DNA of 64,000 nt. Origin: Notospermus geniculatus (taxonomy: Eukaryota; Nemertea; Pilidiophora; Heteronemertea; Lineidae). How positions within the stretch are numbered: the stretch's first letter is position 1; every line of letters starts with the position of its first letter. Under the pieces are notes generated by a model. That model made no database searches and was not told where the DNA came from. It was given only the letters and a program-made list of their open reading frames with translations. Positions 21,363 through 29,427 of the stretch are shown here, piece by piece. The stretch is taken from positions 292,012 through 356,011 of the forward strand of contig NMRB01000493.1 in assembly GCA_002633025.1 (NCBI GenBank), read 5' to 3'. A program made the translations under genes and the position numbers.

Positions 21363-21443
21363 TGACGTCACCAATATGCACCAATGGGCTCGCAGCGAAG
21401 AAGATCCGCGGCGTGACGTCATGAATGAATGACGATGACGTCA
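21363..21443. promoter_or_regulatory. Three CRE palindromes upstream of the 21527 gene
   Basis: Perfect TGACGTCA sites occur at 21363-21370, 21414-21421 and 21436-21443, that is 84 to 164 bases before the ATG. This is the consensus for CREB/ATF bZIP dimers, so cAMP- or stress-responsive transcription is an inference. The placement within 165 bp of the start is what suggests a promoter. Confidence 0.5.
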
Positions 21444-21526
21444 CTTGACTACGGGCGCAACATACGCTCAGCAACCGCACATTTTCAAGCAGCTTTGCTG
21501 AGACATTCTTGCGAATTGTGAAGAAA

Positions 21527-24019
21527 ATGTCGAGATTTGTAAAGCCACTGATGACAGGCCGTGATCCATCGGATCCGGATGAGGAGGTGAAACGCCCAAC
21601 AATCGAAAATTTTAGATCCAGGCCCGGTGGGATGAAATGGATCATCTTGGATGATGATCCCCGGGCGACTCCGCCACCACCCAAAGATTTCTGCCCCTTG
21701 CCACCGATGGGTAGCAAATTGGGAACTCATTACAAAGTGTACTACAACGAGGTACTGGCTTGTCGAGACCAGTTTCTGGGAAAAACGCCGAGTGTTGCTG
21801 TAGATACACAGGTAGGCCTAAGCCCTAATTGAGAAATTCCGAAATAGGGGCCCTAGTACTTTTCAGAATCATGAATTTCCAAATCTTGCCTTGGTTAGGC
21901 CTACCGCGTGTGCCTGATCTCGGACAGCCCTGACGCCGTGGGCCGTGCGGCTCTCTTGACTTTGCGCAGTAGGCCTAGCCTAGGCCTAGGCCTACTGCAG
22001 TTTCTGAGGAAAACGCCTCTATTAGTCATGATTACAGGCTAGACACACTGGTAAATGGAAAACTACGAAAGTGCAGTTAGGCCTAGTTCTGAATCCTGAA
22101 TTTCAAAATCCTACATTGCTTACCACATGCGGCAATAGGCCTATGTTTGCCTTTCTCCGTGACGCCTTATCTGCCATGAATTTGTCAACAATGTTGATTG
22201 AGGTGAGACAGGATGCGTTGTCACTCACGCAATTCCCCATTTCTTTCAGTACCGATCATTGCCTGACCCACGGGATGAATTACCCCGACCGGGCGACGCC
22301 TTGGTTGAGGTAAGTATAGAGGCCCGCCTGTGACTGAACCCTACTAGTATGCCCCACCTTGACCACACACATTCTTCACTCGCACCCTCACCAGGGTAGG
22401 CGGCAGCTCCCTCTGGCCACAGGGGAATGGTTCTAGGGCAGCAAATTCAGCGGCCCTGCCCCTGGAAACCTTGTGTAGGCCAAGTAATACCATACAAGTA
22501 TTGTATTACTTGGTCTCCTCAGGCGTTCCTCAGGCCAGGCAAGTTTTGCCATACCGTATTTGACCCTTGGTTCTCGTTTGACTGACGAAATTTGCGTCAC
22601 CCCAGTGTTCAGGAGCCTCTGAAAAGTTGGATGAGCGGCATTGATGCGCAATATGACACTTGCTGGGAACCCCAAGGAATAATGTTCTTTTCATTCATGT
22701 CATTTCAGTATCTGGAAAAACAAGAAGCAGAAGAAGCAGATAAGAAGCCAATATCACCGGTTGCATCGCTGAGTGGAACGGACGGAAGATTATCCTCCTA
22801 TGGAGTGTTCGACGATGACGGTGAATTTATTCCGGGCGTCGGTGATCTGGACCGGGAGTCTGTCGCACCCAGCCCTTCTAATGAGAAGAAAGCTTGGCTT
22901 CGTGATGATGCAACGGCCGCAATGGACCAGAAAACACTGCCTCATTCAAATGTGTCCTCATCAAAGAGTCACACAGCAGCTGCTGCCAAAATGTCGACTC
23001 AACTTAAGAAGAACATCATCCAAGTCGCCCCATTTGCCAGGAAAGAAACTCAAATTGTGAAAAAATGTGATTCCGTCGCGCGCCGTCAGAGAAGAAAGGT
23101 GTATGGACCAATCGTCCCGCCTTCTGCAGCATCGGAATATTGTGATGACTTCGTGCAGCAGGAGTTTCAGTTTCAGTCTCGTAAAAAAGAGGGCCACTCC
23201 CACTCCCAGGGTCAGCGGACTCCACCAACCGGCCTCCCTACCCTCAGTCAACACGAAAATGCCGTCCGCCTGGGGAGACCAAGCCTCAAGAAAAAAGGAT
23301 CCATCCGCCAGTACGAGAGTCTTCTGAGTCGTAAGACGGCGATGGTGACCTCCACCGATCACTCCCCACGTCCAGGAAGACAGCCGTTCCCTGTCGGCCA
23401 ATGTCGGAGGGCTTCAGCCAACTCGATGACCAATCAAATGTTTAGCAGCCAGACTAAACCGATCGCTAGCAACACGGGCATCGTTCAGTCTTGGAGCCAG
23501 GATGCTCAGAACTCTCCTGAAACTCAAACGTCTTCAGCCATCCCCGAAGTGAACCAGCCTGAGAATCAGTCACCAGCAGTCCCCAATGATTACGATTCTG
23601 ACCAACAGAAGACTTCCACCCCAGTGGCAGAACACCGGCAGAAGACACCGGTCGTCCTCGAGAACGACGAAGATAGCAGAGATGAATCAAGCTGCGACTC
23701 TTGTCACCGCTCCGCTCAACCTCACCCTGATAGTGACGATCTCGAGGCCATGTCCGTTCATGAGGACGAATTCGAGATAACATCAGCAACAGGAGAAGAA
23801 GAAATGGACAATAACGTTAGCGACGAAAAACTTGAGATCGACTGCACTGGAAATGAAGAAGTGACACCTAGTGAGGACGAAGACGGATCCCACTGCCACA
23901 TGTGTGAGTTGGGAGAATCACTCGCCGATCAGCCACGTAAGGCCGGGAGATGGAGTCGATTCAAGAAAGCAGTCAGGAAGTTGTTCTGTTGTCTGGGCCG
24001 GCCCCAGACCCTCCACTAA
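21527..24019 (+). CDS. Unrecognised 551-residue, largely disordered protein
   Basis: Three exons, 21527-21811, 22250-22309 and 22709-24019, join in phase 0 at GT-AG sites and encode 551 residues. The start is the ATG at 21527; in-frame sequence just upstream offers only TTG. I do not recognise the family. Visible: a more conserved-looking N-terminal segment (residues about 1-95) with GGMKWIILDDDPRATPPPP and FCPLPPMG, then a long Ser/Gln/Pro-rich and, from about residue 430, strongly acidic region with two Cys pairs (CDSCH and CHMC), and a C-terminal basic amphipathic stretch WSRFKKAVRKLFCCLG (about 530-545). The latter looks like a membrane-associating, possibly palmitoylated tail (inference). 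No signal peptide or transmembrane helix. The CRE sites lie upstream and a structured repeat array follows the stop. The exon chain and biased composition argue for a real gene; function is unknown. Confidence 0.75.
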
Positions 24020-24029
24020 ATATTTAGAT

Positions 24030-24470
24030 CAGGCCAGTGGGGATCGAACCCACGATTGGCCTATATTTGTATTTCCTTTAGTCCATGCCAGTGGGGATCG
24101 AACCCACGATTGGCATACATTGTATTTCAGTTCATGCCAGTGGGGATCGAACCCACGATTGGCATACATTTTATTTCCTTAGTTCATGCCAGTGGGGATC
24201 GAACCCACGATTGGCATACATTGTATTTCCTTAGTTCATGCCAGTGGGGATCGAACCCACGATTGGCATACATTGTATTTCCTTAGTTCATGCCAGTGGG
24301 GATCGAACCCACGATTGGTACATTGTATTTCCTTAGTTCATACCAGTGGGGATCGAACCCACGATTGGCATACATTGTATTTCCTTAGTTCATGCCAGTG
24401 GGGATCGAACCCACGATTGGCACACTCCTTTATGCCAGGTATTAAGTGGGGATCGAACCCACGAAGCCTC
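24030..24470 (-). repeat. Tandem array of tRNA acceptor/T-arm-like hairpins
   Basis: Nine units, spaced about 49-55 bp, each carry GTGGGGATCGAACCCACGA, at about 24036, 24091, 24140, 24192, 24244, 24297, 24349, 24399 and 24447. On the minus strand this is a tRNA T arm: GTGGG, loop TTCGATC, CCCAC, containing a pol III B box (GGTTCGATCCC). Most units also have outer arms ATGCCA and TGGCAT that pair outside the T stem, like an acceptor stem. No D arm, A box or anticodon arm is present. The spacer ACATTGTATTTCCTTAGTTC is conserved. The array begins about 12 bases after the stop of the 21527 gene, so it probably lies in that gene's 3' UTR. Confidence 0.85.
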
Positions 24471-24700
24471 GCGTATGGCCCGATTTTGTGAAAAGGCTCA
24501 AACTAAAGATGTACCGTACCAAAAATGGCCAGACAAATATTTTGAGAACCTCTAAATAATTAGACAACAAATTCTTATCTCAATGGCTACTCCTTCACTA
24601 TAAAGCAATCTTGTCTGGTCATAAATTTTCCATAAAAATATCCCCAAAATACACCCAATTTTACTTTTACTTTAATACATACTTTTTGGTACATCTTTGT
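24410..24700. repeat. Segment duplicated at about 24990-25265
   Basis: From the last T-arm-like units onward (CACACTCCTTTATGCCAGGT, AAGCCTCGCG, GAAAAGGCTCAAACTAAAGA, CCATAAAAATATCCC, GGTACATC) the sequence recurs about 580 bp downstream. The two copies differ by small indels. A/T-rich sequence with several AATAAA hexamers (about 24856-24880) separates them and could supply poly(A) signals for the upstream gene. Confidence 0.75.
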
Positions 24701-24984
24701 TTGAGTCCGGACCTTTCGATCTTGTCCTTGACCCATTCATAAAACCCTGATAGGCTAGTTGCCTGCTAAAGTGCCTAATGGGCACAACTAGCAGCCAACT
24801 AGGTTTTAATAGCAAGGTTTTATGAATATGGGCCCTGGTCATGAATTTTCGATAAATAATAATAAAAATAAATAAAAATAATAATGAAAACACTGAAACC
24901 CCTTGGTAAACTCTTAGTTCGAGTCGGTCTAACTTCCGTTTAGATATGCCGGTTTTGTTTTATACACGAAGCCTACGTAGTACT

Positions 24985-25050
24985 TCCCTAGTGGGGATCG
25001 AACCCACGATTGGCACACTCCTTTATGCCAGGTATGTGGGGATCGAACCC
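24985..25050 (-). repeat. Two further T-arm-like units
   Basis: GTGGGGATCGAACCCACGA occurs again at about 24991 and 25033, as part of the downstream copy of the 24410-24700 duplication. These bring the total to eleven B-box-like sites in about 1 kb. The downstream one has lost the outer pairing arms. Confidence 0.75.
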
Positions 25051-25468
25051 ACGAAGCCTCGCGTGTGGCCGATTTTGTGAAAAGGCTCAAACTAAAGATG
25101 TACCAAAAATGACCAGACAAATATTTTAAGAACCTCTATTAAATAATTACAATATCCTACTCTTTCACTATAAAACAATCTAGTCTGGTCATAAATTTTC
25201 CATAAAAATATCCCAAAAATACACCCAATTTTACTTTTACATGTACTTTACTACACGTTTGGTACATCCTTGTTTGAGTCTGGACCGTTCGATTGAAAAC
25301 TGATGAAATGTTAGCTGCGAAATAATCAAAAACAAGCCTTTCGGCGACATGGTTCACTAGAGGTTGATGAACGGCTGTGGGAAAGTCAGTGTGTGTTCAA
25401 TGAGTGTGGTGAATAGTCAGGAAAGATCGTCTGTCTCGCAGCACATCATCTGCACGGACTCATTCGCG

Positions 25469-25554
25469 TGACGTCATCCTATGACGTCACAGTTATCGTG
25501 ACTGTGACGTCACAGTTATGACGTCACTATGACGTCACAGTTCTCGTGACGTCA
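25469..25554. promoter_or_regulatory. Cluster of six perfect CRE palindromes
   Basis: TGACGTCA occurs at 25469, 25482, 25505, 25519, 25530 and 25547, six copies in 86 bp, with linkers such as CAGTTATCG and CAGTTCTCG. The sites match the CREB/ATF consensus. No coding start is evident within the next 2 kb on either strand, so it may be an enhancer, a promoter of an unseen transcript, or a short degenerate tandem repeat. Confidence 0.5.
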
Positions 25555-26164
25555 TATTAAACTTTCGAATCCTTGGTAACGACAAAAAATGGCGTAGCTG
25601 CCATACCCTCGTACGCATGTGCTTCAAGGTAGTTTTTCTCCCAAATGATGACAAATACTTGTTATTTCGGCGTGATCAACGAAAAGAAGCTTTGTTATCA
25701 ATTGTATATTGTTATATTTACATATCAAGGGAATGAAATATCTTCTTCAGAAATTAGAGCGGAAACGGCCAAAAATAGCCTCTTCCAAGCTCTCAAATTG
25801 CTATCTAAAAAATAGGCCACAATATTTGCCAAATACCACGCAGACACGGGTTATTATACAAAAATCATACCCTACAAATTTCAGCTCAAAAGGTTATACC
25901 ACAGCTGAGAAAATCCGCGAACATTAACCGTGACAGAAAATCAAGGATGAAAATAATGGTCACTCTAGTGAACCAATAAAACGAATTTGAACAAAGGAGG
26001 GCAAAGAGAAAAACACCTTATTTAATAGAGCTCATTGAAAGTAGTGACGCGAACAAAAAGTTGAAATTAAGAACTACGGTACTGATTACGTGGGCTATAT
26101 CAAACTGCGGTGAAACTAACAAAGACTAAAGGAACTAATGGGGGACGTGAAAGACAACGCGAAC

Positions 26165-26345
26165 ACGACGGACTGCGGCTGCGGTGACACGAGGACACGA
26201 CGGGGCTGCGGACAGACTGCGGCGACACGAGAACACGACGGGGCTGCGGCTGCGGTGACACGAGAACACGAAGGAGCTGCGGGCAGACCGCGGTGCACGA
26301 GAACACGACGGGGCTGCGGACAGACTGCGCGGTGCCACGAATTCG
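26165..26345. repeat. GC-rich minisatellite
   Basis: Repeats of GGTGACACGAGAACACGACG followed by GGGCTGCGG, with an optional ACAGACTG, run for about 180 bp in units of roughly 37 bp. Overlapping open frames on both strands (Arg/Ser-rich) are products of the repeat. Confidence 0.8.
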
Positions 26346-26660
26346 GAGCCGGTCAAGAGTGACATGCTGCGGTGACGCGAACAATATGATCAATCAATTT
26401 GTCATGATCGGAACAAAACGCTGATGAGGTTGACGTGATTAGATATGGAGAGATTCTGAACAGGCGACGACAAAATACTATCAAATATCGGATTGCACGC
26501 GTAGCGAGAGAAATAAATATGCAGTCCCGCAAATAAAAGAGTTCTCGGACTCAATCACATGGAATAGACCACTTGAGTTGAATCATTGCCACCGCAACAC
26601 GGAATAAGGCCGTAAAATAGGCGATCGGGGGCCCTCGACGACGGGCCTCACGCGCAGGCC

Positions 26661-26739
26661 TTAGGCAGTTTTCGCAAAACCCCCGAATATGGGCGCTCGC
26701 GTTGGGGTTTCGGGCCGGGGCTTTGCGAAAAACCCCTTA
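26661..26739. mobile_element. MITE with TTTTCGCAAA termini
   Basis: Arms TTAGGCAGTTTTCGCAAAAC and CTTTGCGAAAAACCCCTTAG are inverse complements with a few mismatches; inner CCCGAA/TTCGGG blocks continue the pairing. The 37024-37152 element has related termini, so this is a dispersed family. Confidence 0.55.
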
Positions 26740-26748
26740 GGCTATATT

Positions 26749-26812
26749 GGTCCCCTGTCCTCGAAACGCTCCACTTATACATATTGCGGGCCGTTACGAG
26801 GGCAGGGGACCA
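26749..26812. repeat. 64-bp foldback element
   Basis: GGTCCCCTGTCCTCG at the left and CGAGGGCAGGGGACC at the right are perfect or near-perfect inverse complements around a loop of about 34 bp. It lies directly beside the preceding foldback element. Confidence 0.6.
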
Positions 26813-26839
26813 GCCTAACTCTCGCGCACCCCATTTGAC

Positions 26840-27063
26840 ACTCTTTGACCAGTTGACTGCTGATGATGACTGCTGTCTGGCAGTTCCACAAGGTTTGAAT
26901 TCCGGTCTTCTTATGAACCGGGTTCTGAATATGGAAACTGGGTCGGGATTGGTGCAATTCTGTTGGTTAATCCTTCTACAATATCCAGCAAGGTGCCTAA
27001 CTCGCATTTTCTATCGGGAGACTCCGCAAAGTCTGATTTTTAACGCCACTTTCGCGACAGCAG
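26840..27063. repeat. Repeat copy 1, homologous to 28927-29123
   Basis: It shares long identical blocks with the region near 29 kb, beginning CCAGTTGACTGCTGATGATG, then AATATGGAAACTGGGTCGGG, and running to GACAGCAGTCACGACAG. Copy 2 lies beside the reverse-transcriptase fragment, so both may derive from one retroelement or a repeat adjacent to it. Confidence 0.7.
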
Positions 27064-27072
27064 TCACGACAG

Positions 27073-27140
27073 TAGATCGATCACAATCTCCACTCGGCTG
27101 CCTCATGAGGTAGTGCCGACTGGAGATTGTGATCGATCTA
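27073..27140. mobile_element. 68-bp palindromic insertion with 9-bp target duplication
   Basis: Arms TAGATCGATCACAATCTCCA and TGGAGATTGTGATCGATCTA, continued by TCGGC/GCCGA, bound a 68-bp near-perfect palindrome. It is flanked by TCACGACAG at 27064-27072 and 27141-27149. The homologous repeat at 29124-29132 has this nonamer once and no insertion, so the empty site is visible in the same window. A 9-bp duplication fits Mutator-like transposition (inference). Confidence 0.8.
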
Positions 27141-28084
27141 TCACGACAGCAGTCATTGGGTCGAGGATTTTTTCCATATACCATCGTCATTAGTTCCTCG
27201 ATTTGCCACCGGGAGCGCTTCACACCACTACTAAATATGGTAGATATAGGTTAATGTATGCGACGTGGGAAATTCCCTGAATAACAGCTTCGCACGTGGT
27301 GACCACTCCCAACAGCGGGAATCCCATGGAGGAATGCGCTGCTTGTTGGGAGGTTTTGTTGTTTTGTGATGATGAGCTTCGCAAAACTGTGGCTTTGGAT
27401 TGAATTATTGACTAATCATGGATGGAGACATGATATCATGACTTTTGTATGCAGACATCAGTACGACTTCACCTTTATAGTAGGCCTACACCTGCAGGCC
27501 TACTCTATTCATGAGTGCCCCTACCATCCCTACGGGCCACGAAGTTCTTCTGTCGGAATGTTTTTTGCCCGGTTTTTTGTTGTTCGCTGCATCTCCCGCC
27601 ATGGCTAAGACGACTCGTACGTGGGGTTGGATGTATTTCAATCCTGCTAATACATGTAATACTAGTATTCCGTAGTAACATGACGGATGAGGTTTTTTAA
27701 ATGAAGTACCGGTATTATTTTTGATGAATAAACACAAGGCCAGATACTATATACAGGGTGCTCTAGCGTAGGGTTGATGATTTTCATTTTTTGATTTTCT
27801 CCTTGTACCCAGCAGCAGCAGTCTGAACCCTGTAAAAAGCCTAAGGGAATAATGTATCATGAATTCATTGTTTACACTCAACGTTTGTACACATGGATGT
27901 TTATTAGGTACCGGTATGCTATTTTTGGTTTTTGGGACATGTCAACCCACCGATTTGAATAAATTCAGCATTAATAAAAAGGATGAAGGGCATGGCACCT
28001 GCAAATCAACCTGACCAAGAAAGTGAACATAAACAGAAATATATCCAAGATACAGAATAGCATAAAATTGACACACAAAATGAT

Positions 28085-28284
28085 AATAAGCAAGAAGTCA
28101 ATCTCCAGAATTCACGAATTTTCGAACCCAACCGGGGTCTTTTTCAAGTGGAACTTTACAATCTGAAACTCTAGAAAAGACTGAGCAGTCTTTTCTACAG
28201 TTTCAGATTGTAAAGTTCCACTTGAAAAAGACCCCGGTTGGGGTCGAAAATTCGTGAATTCTGGAGATTGACTTCTTGCTTATT
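28085..28284. repeat. Near-perfect 200-bp palindrome
   Basis: The left arm (from AATAAGCAAGAAGTCAATCT) and the right arm (ending AGATTGACTTCTTGCTTATT) match over about 95 bp with two mismatches and almost no loop (centre near GACTGAGCAGTC). A short direct repeat AAACAGAAATATA lies at about 28033 and again at 28285. It may be a foldback transposon, a template-switch inverted duplication, or an assembly chimera. Confidence 0.8.
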
Positions 28285-28679
28285 AAACAGAAATATACAA
28301 TCCGTTTCGTGGCCCGTTGAAAAAATCTGAGATACATTCACATTCCTTTGAACTGCCATTGTGTCTGTGGTAGGACCGTTTATTGGTGCCTGAAGGAAAC
28401 TGTGAAGAACCCGGGGATTCCCGGTTTCATGGGAATTCCAAGATTTCGCATATATTAACCATATTTGGTAGAGTTGTACAGCGCTNAAAAGAAAAAAAAT
28501 GTACAAATTCATACAACCGCATACAATCACAGGAATATGCATCGCTGAAGCAGAAGTGTCCCCCCGGGGCCCCCACCAAAAACACTTATATTACGGACAA
28601 TACAAGTGCTGCTAGTAAGGGCCCCAAAGGGACCCCCGCCCCAACGACACACACCCCTGTGATACAACATGTATTTGAG

Positions 28680-29066
28680 TTAGGTACTGTTATTTTTTGG
28701 AATGTAATCTAGCAGAAACTTTGACACTTTACCGATTATACTGTACTCTGCTGTCATGAGATAAATGAAAAGATTCTTATTGTCCAAATTCCTGACTTGC
28801 GGACTCATTTTTATAATATCTTGTAATAATTTTGTTCTCTCTACTTCAAATTGTTTACATTCTGTAAGAAAATGGATTTCATCTCCAATAACTGACATAT
28901 TGTACGACCTTAAACAATGTATACAATACCAGTTGACTGCTGATGATGAGTTCCACAGTTTGAACACCACCTCCAGACAGGTTCTGAATATGGAAACTGG
29001 GTCGGGATTGGTGCAATTCTGTTGGTTAATCCTTCTACAATATCCAGCAAGGTGCCTAACTCGCAT
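28680..29066 (-). pseudogene. C-terminal fragment of a non-LTR retrotransposon polymerase
   Basis: A 128-codon minus-strand frame contains YCIHCLRSYNMSVIGDEIHF followed by LTECKQFEVERTKLL. This CxxC...H....C arrangement with EIHFLTECKQF is typical of the zinc-knuckle tail downstream of reverse transcriptase in LINE elements. The catalytic domain is not present in the window, so this is a 5'-truncated remnant. It lies 3' of the segment shared with 26840-27063. Confidence 0.6.
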
Positions 29067-29243
29067 TTTCTATCGGGAGACTCCGCAAAGTCTGATTTTT
29101 TAACGCCACTTTCGCGACAGCAGTCACGACAGCAGTCATTGAGCGTCAGCGCCATCAATCGTTCAGTGGTAGAACCAGACTACAACAGTGCGCGAGACTG
29201 TCTGCAGTTCACCTTTGACCGCTGACCCCGAGGTCAAAAATAT

Positions 29244-29253
29244 GGCGGGTAAA
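29244..29253 (+). promoter_or_regulatory. Possible E2F-like site upstream of PKMYT1
   Basis: GGCGGGTAAA lies 175-184 bases before the PKMYT1 start and is one base from the E2F-type GGCGGGAAA. Cell-cycle control of this gene would fit, but a single near-match is weak evidence. Confidence 0.2.
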
Positions 29254-29427
29254 TTGCACGCCGTGTTGTTTTGACAATTTTCTCTCTGTTATTTTGACGA
29301 TTACACCGCCCCATTTTCGATTTGAGTGATAAAAATGCCCTCTAGTGAAAGATAATTCCTTAAAGATAAAGTGTATTGAACACAAAGATTAGTGTTTTGC
29401 GTATATTGAGTCGAAAAAGCCGAAAGA

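Noticed and set aside
21169-21717. 182-codon minus-strand open frame
   Set aside because: It is antisense to the first exon of the 21527 gene, crosses its CRE region, and has no recognisable domain.
22476-22525. Short hairpin around CCAAGTAATAC as a microRNA precursor
   Set aside because: The arms are short and A/T-rich with no flanking stem extension; it is more likely a small foldback in the intron of the 21527 gene.
24030-24470. Repeat-spacer pattern that superficially resembles a CRISPR array
   Set aside because: The spacers are near-identical rather than unique, the repeat is a tRNA T arm, and the surrounding genes are spliced animal genes.
24030-24470. Open frames with repeated WGSNPRL / GDRTHDW peptides
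   Set aside because: All three plus-strand frames are open because of the repeat period; the peptides are translations of the T-arm-like unit, not a repeat protein.
26100-26393. Overlapping Arg/Ser-rich open frames
   Set aside because: Products of the GC-rich minisatellite at 26165-26345.
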